Source: an uncultured Lachnospiraceae bacterium (GTDB taxonomy: Bacteria > Bacillota_A > Clostridia > Lachnospirales > Lachnospiraceae). From it: a DNA stretch of 21,055 nucleotides. Below are positions 8,701-17,200 of this stretch, piece after piece. The first letter of the stretch is position 1; each line of letters begins with the position of its first letter. The stretch spans positions 1 through 21,055 of the forward strand of contig CAJUGZ010000033.1 of NCBI GenBank assembly GCA_910585855.1. The letters are read 5' to 3'. Both the position numbers and the translations under genes were made by a program. The notes beneath the pieces were generated by a model, which saw only the letters and a list, made by a program, of their open reading frames with translations, had not been told where the DNA came from and searched no databases.

Positions 8701-9980
8701 ACCGTTTCTGTACCATCTGTACTATCTTCAGAGCCTATTAATGATACTTCTGCCCCTTGCTGTTCTCCATCAATCCACATAGACGCTGAACAGTTTGCAT
8801 ACTTACATTTATTAACTGTAAATACACCCATTGTATTTGCAGGAATTTTCATTGTAAATGTTGTTGTTCCCTGCATATGAAGCCCATGGTTATTATCTAC
8901 TATTACCTCAGATTCTCCTTCACTCAGGAATTTTATATATCCATTTTCTGAAATCACTGTTGTATTTGCTGCTAAAGGATTAGATCCAAATACCGCTTTC
9001 TCTGCAAAAAAATCATAACTTTCCGTTGTTCCAATCGGCGCAGCCGCAAAAACAGTATATGGAACAGAAACAATTATCATATTTCCTAACTCAATATTTT
9101 TATGGGATACAGTAATTATGTGTTCTACTGTATCTATATTGACCTGATAACCCTCTCCTATGTCATCTGCTGCACCTGATGTAACCAACAATTTTTCCAA
9201 AACAGGCTCTTCATCAAAAATTACTTTCTCTGGTGTCAACACAACATCTGACACTGCATTTTCATTATAAACTGCTGTTACTGTTGCACACTCTACATTA
9301 TCATAACTAATGGTCGCTGCAACAACTTCTCCATCTTTAGCACTTTCCGCTTTTGCCTTAATATAATGTAGAAAACCACCTGTTATTAATTCAATATCAA
9401 TTACAGTATCTTCCTCTGAAGTATATGTAACAACTTCTTCTGTTTTATCACTTCCCTGATTTGTATTTAATACCACTTTTTTTATCTCAGTTTCTCCACA
9501 CTTAACTACTGCCTCTGAACTTCCATAAGCACATACACCAAATGTAATAGTGGTTTGACCTGCTGGTACATTAATAGAAAACTTATTTCCTGTTGCCGTT
9601 TGTGCTCCATGTTGTGTACCATTATGAACCATTGTTCCATAAATCGTTAAACAACCATCCTCTGTTGTCCATCCTGATTCTAAATCATTTGTATAACCTC
9701 CAAATGTAGATTCACGAAAATCCCACATTAATTCTGATCCATCCAATTCCAACCGTTTTACTTCTATATTTCTTGCTGAAGCAACCTTCATAGCAGATTC
9801 TGTTACTACATGTATATTTGCTTCTTTACTTTCAAATTCATCTGCCGATACCGACACTACCCCCCCGTTCCCTCTCAAAGGAACACCAGAAAAAATCATT
9901 GCCAACGTCAATATCCATGCAAGATAACGCTTTACTGTTTTAGGAATGACACACCTTAGATTCATCCTTTTTGAATCCAT
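2730..9980 (-). CDS. Secreted, wall-bound pectin methylesterase (CE8) / pectate lyase (PL1) fusion, paralogue 1
   Basis: 2416 residues. Order: signal peptide (about 1-46, hydrophobic core AWILTLAMIFSG); three related beta-rich modules (about 84-212, 320-458 and 660-797), each with HG, then C-x-Y, then G-(Y/F)-(I/L)-H; Ig-like and LamG-like segments; two fibronectin-III-like domains (about 1050-1240); a CE8 domain (about 1315-1610); a PL1 domain (about 1680-2045); eight TPEETE(S/T) units; and CW_binding_1/choline-binding-type repeats (about 2245-2416). CE8 catalytic residues are visible: QDTLY (Asp1451), DFIYSG (Asp1472) and ARPWG (Arg1537). The Gln of the usual QAVAL motif is not seen (the segment reads SADAL). 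PL1 hallmarks: WIDHCTF (from Trp1831) and RMPRIRYG (Arg1944, 1947, 1949). The enzyme should remove methyl esters from pectin and then cleave polygalacturonate by beta-elimination at the cell surface; there is no LPXTG. Start: ATG 7 bases after AAAAGGAGG. The gene is monocistronic with its own promoter and terminator. Confidence 0.95.
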   Translation of the reverse strand: MDSKRMNLRCVIPKTVKRYLAWILTLAMIFSGVPLRGNGGVVSVSADEFESKEANIHVVTESAMKVASARNIEVKRLELDGSELMWDFRESTFGGYTNDLESGWTTEDGCLTIYGTMVHNGTQHGAQTATGNKFSINVPAGQTTITFGVCAYGSSEAVVKCGETEIKKVVLNTNQGSDKTEEVVTYTSEEDTVIDIELITGGFLHYIKAKAESAKDGEVVAATISYDNVECATVTAVYNENAVSDVVLTPEKVIFDEEPVLEKLLVTSGAADDIGEGYQVNIDTVEHIITVSHKNIELGNMIIVSVPYTVFAAAPIGTTESYDFFAEKAVFGSNPLAANTTVISENGYIKFLSEGESEVIVDNNHGLHMQGTTTFTMKIPANTMGVFTVNKCKYANCSASMWIDGEQQGAEVSLIGSEDSTDGTETVSFQHKNLSSGIVEMMIKVPKGGYIHAISYKVTEIPKEAVVLGTVGVDAAGQKLVFKNGSSVVGSAEIGSDGTYRVELPVGSSYTVEFEQADLYEITSDTAIDLTTVEADAEVQKDITYCVWKVNKSFSLMIGDTTFAVASGTSKTADFTAEVVSGSGTVELITPNTAIVWTDLGGSGKGRLSADKISVAEGEVTTSFNENVITVVYQDQTTNPITYTIIVKDNSASGIPSANGTPISYNFKDGSIVSELYVENYKISGGNSVKSTDGLLTLVGNNKIQYNGNAHGITISNTDVIKVEVAGDATIAFDLCQYAKEDGKFTASGMAEGGSISPESITAKVDTDGKTETFTYTGEETTLIFTYSGGSGYIHSMSVTNKAQASDVKVPQEKMPEVKTYGTKENLSVMPVGQRFILEQTDGSLKTTDAKIDSSVSYFGFEPTAEAYRLEADVVLSVCGASNYNGIFFGAFDENYIATVGIRNKTGLRGIFSKKAEDLAGAGLLDASIAEQQKVHFKAERKEEGFVITVTPEGGSENTATFKYNDKGNLLFNKDGKDTLISYGFVVSNATAIITNMKYYNAEGKVVYDQNDCYEAVGTAPVVSSVSAEAAKTRDFITVSWESSVEADGDGLYVVQAKEGNEWKDIAETMDTTCTYVISGEGDYTFRVCGKLGVNGERNTYVESKPLHVVAALDSPVVEISSAADAISLSWQPVTDAVRYEIYRYSYDEGSENVSVFAEIIETSYRDDSVTKEMPYYYYVVAYSENNYSNPSETVWSVPTAGHTGDYVYEDEATEIFITKKSYDTVFTNQVLLEGLVFGTGTISAYVNGEAAENKTISTGESFSFSLTVAEGRNDVNLIFTDEDGNKTRQTYNFVYLTHYDMAVDAAYSGTDGDLVNGIPTYKTVQAAVDQAEAGSEGANTVILVMAGDYKERLVVNTPYLSIIGEDREMTKIHFYPGELGTDYEAGGDMSLRCATYIQSGAAGFSAENISFKNDYVYSTPDGKSNKSADALRCDADSASFINVKFSSIQDTLYMGSGHQYYNKCRIEGVVDFIYSGDDARAFFNDCEIVFVYESTKTSGYICAPKTAANAEYGLTFYQCVLIGEEGCSGNGYLLARPWGPDAYITWIDCYMGKSIYKVLPYGDMSGNAYKEARFYEYGTYGPAFAINSDRRQISPNAAANMISDSFLGWKPNSVTSSISARYIGTVKTEREPMYVTNTYSTDSYTGKEGDDTGLRAYNLEGYAGAYGVSGGGLLMEISENYYKVKSAEEFLEALSKVKTSGKKSVIELTADISLGCYEVENFESYSSIIKPYGAQALTHPTLIASGVSILTLTDVRNLTIFSLNGYSIKHANITMKNSENIIIRNIKFDELWEWDDNLNNSPTDEDGSEGGYDRNDWDYMTIDQSCDGIWIDHCTFYKAYDGVIDVKNPADGGEERVTISWCEFLPGSEGDAFFDIMMKELSQSSSKYPYYQHLREHMTEEQIYQYAYGQKKTHLFGQSDTATNAKGIRATLANNYYKNSMDRMPRIRYGYSHVYNCIMDSQELLDARREISESAETEYAQKIVSNGASSTCGAQVLLENCYINGIQNALNSGNGDSVPGYINAVKSVYYMDQVKTDLEPKNNSSDKVTDKNVLITDEEAFKNTLPYNGYILYNAEKLDTLVKPSAGAEKLELTVLQWEKTAYNDSVLPDTGETDEPETTTPEETESTPEETESTPEETESTPEETESTPEETESTPEETESTPEETESTPEETETTPSDDSDDSEEDTEQETISLTNREENLIESVLGISSVKEVTESSSGKLVVAGNNEVVFFEKDGTLSRDKWQQVENSWYFFGTDSKAVSGWLEKDGKWYHLNETNKKMETGWLKTADGKWYLLDGKNGDMKTGWQQTADGKWYLLDGKNGDMKTGWQQTADGKWYLLDGKNGDMKTGWQQTADGKWYLLDGKNGDMKIGWQLVKNIWYYLTATGAMAEDTITPDGYKVGKDGAWRGERVQ
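2859..3122 (-). repeat. Four near-identical 66-bp units encoding wall-binding repeats
   Basis: Four tandem 22-residue units of the form GW-x-x-TADGKWYLLDGKNGDMK, almost identical at the DNA level, lie inside the pectinase 1 gene. More diverged units flank them on both sides. The W/Y/G pattern is that of choline- or glucan-binding-type repeats that bind the cell wall non-covalently. Such identity suggests recent unit duplication or gene conversion. Confidence 0.9.
3450..3617 (-). repeat. Eight 21-bp tandem repeats encoding the TPEETES linker
   Basis: Eight in-frame units of seven residues (TPEETES, the last TPEETET) form an acidic, Thr/Pro-rich linker between the pectate lyase domain and the wall-binding repeats. 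Silent differences (GAG/GAA, ACA/ACG) largely alternate between neighbouring units, suggesting growth by duplication of 42-bp pairs. The paralogous gene has only a short non-repetitive linker here. Confidence 0.95.
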
Positions 9981-10171
9981 TCCGATTCCTCCTTTTCCTT
10001 ACTATATGCTCTTCTTTATTACTACACTTCTCTGCAAAAGATTTGTCTGTCTTTGAAAATTTACCTCCACGTTTTTCGCTCCTCCCTCGTCACCTCCAAT
10101 TTCCCTTTAATCTCAATTATTTTTTATATCAATTTTCAAAGCCATCCTATTTCACTCTTCTACATTTCCAA
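9981..10171 (-). other. Long 5' leader of pectinase 1
   Basis: About 185 untranslated bases separate the predicted start site from the ATG. On the - strand it is purine-rich with several GGAGG stretches (near 10096, 10080 and 10067) before the true ribosome binding site. It can be loosely aligned with the leader of pectinase 2 (both have an AAATTGGA then GGGAGG stretch). I see no known riboswitch and no credible leader peptide. Confidence 0.4.
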
Positions 10172-10200
10172 ATTATAACATATGTAAGCGTTTTCATCAA
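10172..10200 (-). promoter_or_regulatory. Promoter of pectinase 1
   Basis: On the - strand, TTGATG (10195-10200), a 17-base spacer and TATAAT (10172-10177). The same two boxes and spacing occur before pectinase 2. The -35 and spacer are overlapped by a LacI/CcpA-type operator, so a bound repressor would block RNA polymerase directly. Confidence 0.8.
10183..10196. promoter_or_regulatory. LacI/CcpA-type (cre-like) operator O1 of pectinase 1
   Basis: TGTAAGCGTTTTCA fits the cre consensus TGWAARCGYTWNCW used by CcpA and related LacI-family regulators. It lies inside the promoter spacer. A pectin- or galacturonate-responsive LacI-family repressor is as likely as CcpA; no regulator gene is in the window. 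Confidence 0.75.
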
Positions 10201-10570
10201 CCCTTTCTTTTCTATTTTTTGTGAATTATCCACAGAATACCATTATTTTTACTACTAAATATAGATATATACTATACATATTTTCCATCATCTCTAAAAA
10301 CTATTGTTAATATTCTCTATCTTCATTCCACTCCAATTTCGCACCTTTTTTCTTACTATCTTTATTTTATCCTATATCTATAAATGTAAGCCCTTACATA
10401 TTTTCTTTGCACCACTGATTGAAAGATTTACAAACCATGTGGAACATAAAACAATAATCTGTCTTCCACACGGATTGACAAAAAAAGCAATAAAACCCCA
10501 AAAATGCAACAGGTCATGAAGAAACTTACTGCCGAGGCTATATGGTTCTTCAGTTGTCAATGTTCCAAAA
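10201..10570. other. AT-rich upstream region of pectinase 1
   Basis: No gene is supported. The part nearest the promoter (10201-10384) is AT-rich with no clear motif. A distal operator lies at 10385-10398. From 10440 to 10567 the sequence is less AT-rich and bounded by TGGAACAT (10440-10447) and its complement ATGTTCCA (10560-10567). A 60-codon frame through it has no ribosome binding site and no recognisable product. Confidence 0.4.
10385..10398. promoter_or_regulatory. Distal LacI-type operator O2 of pectinase 1
   Basis: TGTAAGCCCTTACA, a 6-bp perfect inverted repeat (TGTAAG/CTTACA) of LacI-family type, lies 202 bp upstream of O1. A matching distal site is found 201 bp upstream of O1 at pectinase 2. 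Confidence 0.55.
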
Positions 10571-10587
10571 TTTTTTTAGCAAAAGAA

Positions 10588-10629
10588 AAAGTGTAAAGTC
10601 TTTAATAATTCAATAAGACTTTACACTTT
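10588..10629 (-). terminator. Terminator after the DUF2442 gene
   Basis: A perfect 15-bp stem (AAAGTGTAAAGTCTT at 10588-10602 with its complement at 10615-10629) with a 12-base loop. On the - strand it is followed by TTTCTTTTGC beyond the stem's own T-run. It starts about 13 bases past the TAA of the DUF2442 gene. The + strand side is T-rich too, so it may work in both directions. Confidence 0.8.
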
Positions 10630-10641
10630 ATTTATTTTCTA

Positions 10642-10926
10642 TTATGCTATTTCGCTATTAATTGCTGGAAGCTCATATAAAACAAGAGGATCGATATCGA
10701 TACATTTTGTTAAATCACGATTACCAGCCAAATCCCATGCTAAAGTATCATTTAAAACAGTACAAGTATTTTTAAATACGTCTACATCCTGCAAAGGCTG
10801 GAATACTGTCCCTTGCAATTCATTTGAAAAATCATATTCAACTATTTTTCCATCGTCAAAAAATACTTGAACATGATAATTATTAAATGGAATTACTTGA
10901 ACAACCTTCGGAAAATATTCTTGCAT
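10642..10926 (-). CDS. DUF2442 family protein
   Basis: A 94-residue protein with the DUF2442 pattern: an N-terminal strand pair ending in an acidic turn (VFFDDGKIVEYD, about residues 21-32) and a C-terminal segment LAWDLAGNRDL ... DIDPLVLYE in the place of the family's usual W-x-NG-D-hydrophobic-P-x-x-LYE. Its molecular function is not established; members are often encoded beside a DUF4160 protein, sometimes discussed as toxin-antitoxin-like pairs, but no such partner is here. I chose the ATG at 10926 because AAGGAG lies 8 bases before it; the earlier ATG at 10932 and GTG at 10935 are too close to that site. It follows the structured repeat (10971-11115) on the same strand by 44 bases, with no clear promoter between, so it may be read from within the repeat or from pectinase 2. 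Confidence 0.8.
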   Translation of the reverse strand: MQEYFPKVVQVIPFNNYHVQVFFDDGKIVEYDFSNELQGTVFQPLQDVDVFKNTCTVLNDTLAWDLAGNRDLTKCIDIDPLVLYELPAINSEIA

Positions 10927-10970
10927 AATCATCACTCCTTTATATTAATTATTAAAGGATTATTAAAACA

Positions 10971-11115
10971 GCAGGAATCCGACAGAAGGTCTACAAAGGG
11001 TCATTATTTCCCGTCGGCACTTAGGTGCTGTATTTTAGCACCTTATGTGTCCGTTACGAGGAAATACTAAGCGCAAGCGGGCCCGGTGTAGACCTTCTGT
11101 CGGATTCCTGCGTCC
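10971..11115 (-). repeat. Structured intergenic repeat, copy 1 (candidate structured RNA)
   Basis: The ends form a perfect 25-bp inverted repeat (10971-10995 with 11087-11111). Between them lies a core that matches the copy at 19157-19322, in the opposite orientation, over about 104 bases with about 16 differences. Read on the - strand, the core folds as nested stems: TATTTCC with GGAAATA; GGACAC with GTGCC (one bulged A); and an apical hairpin GGTGCT-AAAATAC-AGCACC (11024-11042). It lies about 114 bases past the pectinase 2 stop and just upstream of the DUF2442 gene, on their strand. No known RNA family is recognised. Confidence 0.8.
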
Positions 11116-11229
11116 TGCCCGGATTCTTACATCCTTCCTACATCCTGCATGAAAAACAAAGATTATCCCACAGAGATCAAAACTCTCTTATTCAATTCCC
11201 CCAAAAACCAAACAAATCATCTCCCCCAT
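11116..11229 (-). other. 3' flank of pectinase 2
   Basis: Between the pectinase 2 stop and the structured repeat I see no hairpin with a T-run. Unlike pectinase 1, this gene therefore has no obvious terminator of its own; transcripts may run into the structured repeat or on to the hairpin at 10588-10629. Confidence 0.4.
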
Positions 11230-14200
11230 CTACCGTCCAGTCCAAGCTCCATCCTTTCCGACCGTATAACCATCCGGTGTAACCGTATCTTCTGCCATTG
11301 CCCCCGTTCCTGTCAGATAATACCAAATCCCTTTCACCATCTGCCAGCCAGTCTTCATATCTCCATTCACACTATCCAGCAAATACCATTTACCATCTGC
11401 CGTCTGCTGCCAACCGGTCTTCATATCTCCATTTATACCATCCAACAGATACCACTTTCCATCCGCTGTCTGCTGCCAACCAGTCTTCATATCTCCATTC
11501 TTTCCATCCAGCAGATACCATTTCCCATTCGCCGTTTGCTGCCAGCCAGTTTTCATATCTCCATTCTTTCCATCCAGCAAATACCATTTATTATCTGCTG
11601 TCTTTAACCAGCCAGTTTCCATTTTTTTATTGGTTTCATTTAGATGATACCATTTACCATCTTTCTCTAGCCATCCGCTTACTGCCTTACTGTCCATACC
11701 AAAGAAATACCAAGACCCTTCTACCTGCTGCCACTTATCTTTCGAAAGAGTTCCATTCTTTTCAACAAAAACAACCTCATTTGCTGTCGAAACCACCAGC
11801 TTTCCGCTGCCGTTTTCTGCCACCTCTTTAATCGAACTCGTTCCCAAAGCACCAACTGCAAGACTTTCTTCCCTGCTTGTAAGGAAAGCATTTTCCTGTA
11901 CATCTTCCTCACTATCCAAATCATTAGAATCATCAGGTGTCGGTTTTACCGGCTGATCCGTTTCTCCTGTATCCGGCATAGTATCGTCATTATAATGATT
12001 CTTTTCCCATTGTACTGCTGTCAAATTCAGTTTCCCAGCTCCAGCATAAGGCTGCACCAAACTTCCCAGCTTCTCTGCACGATATAAAATATACCCACTA
12101 TAAGGCAAATTGCTCTTAAACACACTTTCATCTGTAATCAACACCCGCTGATCCTCATTTGTCGAATTATTCTTCGGTTCTAATACGGCTGCTTTTCCAT
12201 TCATCAAATAAACACTGTTCACTGCATTGATATACCCCGGCGCACTTGCTCCATTTCCAGAATTCAATACATTCTGAATCCCGCTGATAAAACAATTTTC
12301 CAAAAGCACCTGCGCTCCGCAAGTAGAAGAAGCACCATTGCTTACAATCTTTTTAGCAATTTCCGAATTAGCAATTCCTTCCTTTGCCGTCAAAAGATCC
12401 TGTGCATCCATAATACAATTATACACATGGGTATAACCATAACGAAGCCTTGGCATCCTGTCCATAGAGTTCTTGTAATAATTATTAGCAAGTGTTACCT
12501 GAATTCCTGCCGCATTAACTGCGTCATCCGACTGTCCAAATAAATGCGTCTTTTTCTGCCCATATGCATACAGATAAATCTGCTCTGCCGTCATTCCTTC
12601 CTCTAACATATGCTGATAATTCGGATAATTTTCTGCATTTGCTGCCAATTCATTCATCATTGCATCAAAGAAAACATTCTCCTCGCTTCCCGGAAGGAAC
12701 TCACACCAAGAAATCGTAATATTTGCTGTAGGAGAAGGATTTTTTACATCAATTACACCGTCATATGCTTTAAAGAATGTACAGTGATCAATCCAAATTC
12801 CATCACAGCCCTGATCAATCGTCATATAATCCCAATCATTTCTGTCATAATCTCCGTTTGTAGCTTCATCCCACTCCCAGAGTTCGTCAAACTTAATATT
12901 TCGAATAATAATATTCTTTGCATTTTTCATCGTAATATTGGCATGTTTGATCGAAGATCCATTTAAAGAAAATATCGTAACATCCTTCATATCTGCAAAA
13001 CTTAAAGTCGAAACCCCTGTCTGAAGCAAAGTAGGGTGTGTCAGAGGCTGCGCACCATAAGCCTTAATAATACTGCTGTAATTTGCAAAATTCGGAATTT
13101 CCTTACTGCCCAGCTCTATATCAGCCACAAGCTCGATTACCGATGGTTTCCCGGAAGATTTTGCTGCCTGCAATGCCTTTAAAAATTCCTCTGCCGTTGC
13201 CGTCTGATAATAAGTTTCTGCATCTTCTGTCTGAATTCCGCCTCCAGTTACACCGTTTTCACTATAAGCACTTGCATAGCCTTCCTGCTCATATTTCCGA
13301 AGCCCTTTGTCACTTGTCACCACACCAACCGTTACCGATGCCACGCCTTCTGTTCCCTGATATCCACTAATCGTTTCCGGTTTTACCACTGCCTGAATCG
13401 TACAATCCTGATCCAGTTCCGTTATCGTATAGGTATGTTCCGCCTGAAGAGCCGAATATCCACGAATCACTTCTTTTGTACCGTCTGCATGTACTCGAAC
13501 CCACTGAATTACTGAAGTATCATAGGACTGATTCTCTCCTATCGAATATGTTACATCCAGCTTATCTCCTATCTGTACCTGTTCCAAATCTCCAGTACTA
13601 GAAAGCACTGGTGCTGAAGTAAATTCTACCGTACTGCTCTCTTTTGTAAGAGGTTCATAAGTATAATAATAATACGGCTGCCATCCCTCAAAGAAATCTT
13701 CTATCTGCATCGCTTCTGCAAATGCCGCATCCTTTACCGTTCCTGCCACTCTGCCTGAAGTATCCAGAACTGCACCGTCTAATGATACCGTATTCCACTC
13801 CGCATAATTTGCATTTTCCGGCAGATTTCCGCTCATATTGTACCATCCGGCATCAATCATTGTTTCTGCATCCTGAACCTTTGTATTAAAAAATGTTACC
13901 CTTGATTTTGCATCCCATGGTCGCCCAAAATAAGATGCTGTATGAGAAAGCCCCTCTTTATTTGTAATAACACAATTTCGGAATATAGAACCAAGAGCAT
14001 TTCCCTCACTTCGATTAGCAGTAATATAAGCTGCCGATGCTGTTCCGCCATAACCGGCAAAACTTAATTCACATCCGTCAAATACACAGGTAATTCCTGC
14101 TTCACCAAAGATATAATCCGTATTTCCTTCGATAAAACAATCTCTAAAATACGCATGTCTTCTTACAAAAAGCGTATCCTGACTGCTGCTGAAAGAACAC

Positions 14201-17200
14201 TTATAAAATTCACAGAAATCACAGTTATCTCCGCTGCTTCCGCCAATTACAATAGCTGCTGCACGCTCCGTATTTGCCTTTGTCGTTACATCTGTCTGCA
14301 AGGTTCTTAATTCTCCATTTGGAAGCCCTGCACCATCTTCAATCTCTTCCTCTGTCACATATTTATTAAAGGAATTTTCAAAATGAATCCGCTCTGCCCG
14401 GAAATATCCTCCCGACAGATATACCGTACTTCCCCACGACTTCGTACAGGTAATCTTATCAAACTTATCATATGCCCGCTCAATATCATAAAAACCGTCT
14501 GCATTTAAACTGTAGTATTCATGACCAATTCCATAATACCCAGTAATCCGTACCTCTCCTTTATCCGGCTCTTCATTCTTAAATGTAATGTAGCTTGCCG
14601 TAATCTTTAACTGTTCCCGATACTCACCCGGTGCAATATGAACCGTAATTCTCTTCTCTTCACTGTCTGGTGCAGCTTCATTTAATGCTGCAACAGCATC
14701 TGTCAGATTTTTATAATTACAATCTTTTTCCTCATATCCAACATAGATATCTGTCACACCAGAAGGAATCGGCACAACCGGTTTCTGATAATGAAACATC
14801 AGATCCTTCTTTACTGTTTCTCCTTCCACTACCACATGCGTACCAGTCTGATAAGTACTGCCGACTGCTTCAATACTATAGCTGCCGTTTCTTAAAGAAA
14901 GACGATAGCCGCTTTCTGCTGCCTCTGCCTCATAGACATACTCATCCTCTAAATTGGTAAAAATAAGTTTTGTAATACCACTTGCTGTAAATGAATTCTT
15001 ATCTCTATCAATATAATTTCCTTCTACTGCATAGACCGGCTTTGCTGAAACAGTAATATCCTGTGTACTGTCTTCATTTGCCGTAAATATGCCTCCGTCA
15101 GCAACAATATAATCATTTACACCACTGATTTCTACGTGGTATTCCACTCCCTTTTCCACATCAACCGAATAAGCAAGATTCTGTAAATGCTCCGTAAGTG
15201 AAATCGAATCATACATTGAAGATTCTGTCGGCATCAACATAACCTTTAAATCCGAAACTCTTGAATAATCCGATGCAAAACCTTTGATTGTTCCGCTGAC
15301 ATTTACCAGTTCCTTTTTCTCCACAACCAATTTCACATCTGCCTTACCAGATAAAATTTCATCCTCGCTTACCGCAATCTTATTCGAATCCAGTGTAAAT
15401 CCATACCCATATGCCCCAGATAAAACAGCCGTATAATGATACCCTGGTGCTAATTTCACACGATAACTTCCATCTGAAGCAACCACTGCTTTTGTTACCA
15501 TACCAGTTTCATTGTTGGTAAACTGTACGGTATAAGAAGAACCTATCTCACATTGATTGGTTTTTGTATCAATCGTTCCCTCTACCAAAACAGCCGGAAT
15601 ATGCATCACTCTGCTGAATACAGGCTTTCCGCTGCTTGCCGTAAAATAAATCCGATATGTTCCAGTCTGTTCTGCCAAAAATGTCTGTACCTCATAATTT
15701 CCAGTTGTTACTGATACAGCATCATCCTGTAAAGTCGGATCAGCAAGATAAACAAAATGCATCTCGTCCGGTCCATTCTGAGAAAGTCCGCCGTATACCA
15801 CAATCTTATCTCCGGCATTGATATGACTGATTGTAATACATCTTCGGCTATTTCCGCCTGTTCCATTTGCATAATAATATCCGTTTGATTTATAGCCATC
15901 CGAATAAACCGTTTCTTTCGATCCTGAATAAGAATTTGGCAAACCAACCACATACATTCTGTCATTTGCCACAACGGTCAAAGCCATACTGCCAAACGCA
16001 ACATCTCCTGCTGCTGTAAACTTTCCGTCTGTTCCCAATGTTTCAATACCCTTTAACGTATCCATTGTAATCTGATTGTTATAGAGTGTCGTATCACTTT
16101 CCTCTATTCCAGTCAAATCCCATACCCGAATTCGCTTATCATCTGGGTTTTCCAACTTTTCTTCATTTTTCACCGTCAATTTATGAAGATAAGTTTCACC
16201 GGCTGTCGCTACAGTAAATACAATCGTCGTTGCATCCCCGGTATAAGAGAAAATAACATCCTTCCCGTCATTTCCATCTCCAAACCCAGAAAAGATCTGT
16301 CCGTTTTCAGATGTAATTGCCCCTGTCGAAAGAGTCGGAACAATCGTAGCTTCCTTTCCATAAGCACATCCGGTAAAAGTAATCATCGCATCTCCGGCTA
16401 CATTGACTTCAAACTGATCCTTATCATAAACAGCAAGCCCATGTGTCGTATCATGCCAATAAAGTTTATTTTCACTTAAAATATGTACAAATAAATCCTC
16501 TGACCAAATATCACTTATCGGACTATTCTTATCATTTGTTTTCGGAACAACCTCGCCTTCTGCAAAATTGTAAGTATTGGTTTCTCCTGCTTCTGGATAA
16601 AATGTTTCTTCTGTCTTTTTTACTGTAACAGTAAAAAAAACTTCATTTGAAACTCCTTCTGCCAACAGATAATCATTTATTTCAATTACACCCTTTATCA
16701 AAAATACCTGTTCTTTTAAAGAATCTTCTGTATAATTCCATAAAGAACTATCTTCCCATTGAATTAAAGCTTCTTCGCTTTCCTGACTGTCCTTTAACTG
16801 CAAAGACACACTCTTTGGCAAAGCTGCTGCAATTTCCGCTGCACTTACACCGTTTGCAAACTCTGCTTCTGTCTGTAGTTCTCCAACTCCTGTTACAATA
16901 ACCGAACTTTTTCCTGCCACCGTTACCTGAATGGATACCTGAGTAGATGCCTCATCCTTTGCAGTAATTCCATACGGCAATACCAATTTCCCCGGAACAG
17001 TAACCACTCCTCCTGTTTCTGCCGTTACTGTATCAAAACCCTCCCAAGCAGAGGTATCTTTCTCCCAAGCAATCTCTGCTTCTAATTCTGCCTTTTCACT
17101 TCCTGCAGAAACCGTAATTGCAGCCGTTTCAGGTAAAACAGCCTCTATACTGCTTCCGTCAGCCGAATACTCGCTTACTACTCCGTCTAACTCTGCTGCC

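Noticed and set aside
10378..10560. A 60-codon - strand frame upstream of pectinase 1
   Set aside because: No ribosome binding site, it overlaps an operator, and the product is not recognisable.
10971..11115. Structured repeat considered as retron RNA, integron attC site or 6S RNA
   Set aside because: No reverse transcriptase or integrase is nearby, no attC core sites are seen, and two copies with unrelated outer stems do not fit 6S RNA.
11149..11831. + strand frames opposite the repeats of pectinase 2
   Set aside because: Same reason: repeat-driven shadows of the real - strand gene.
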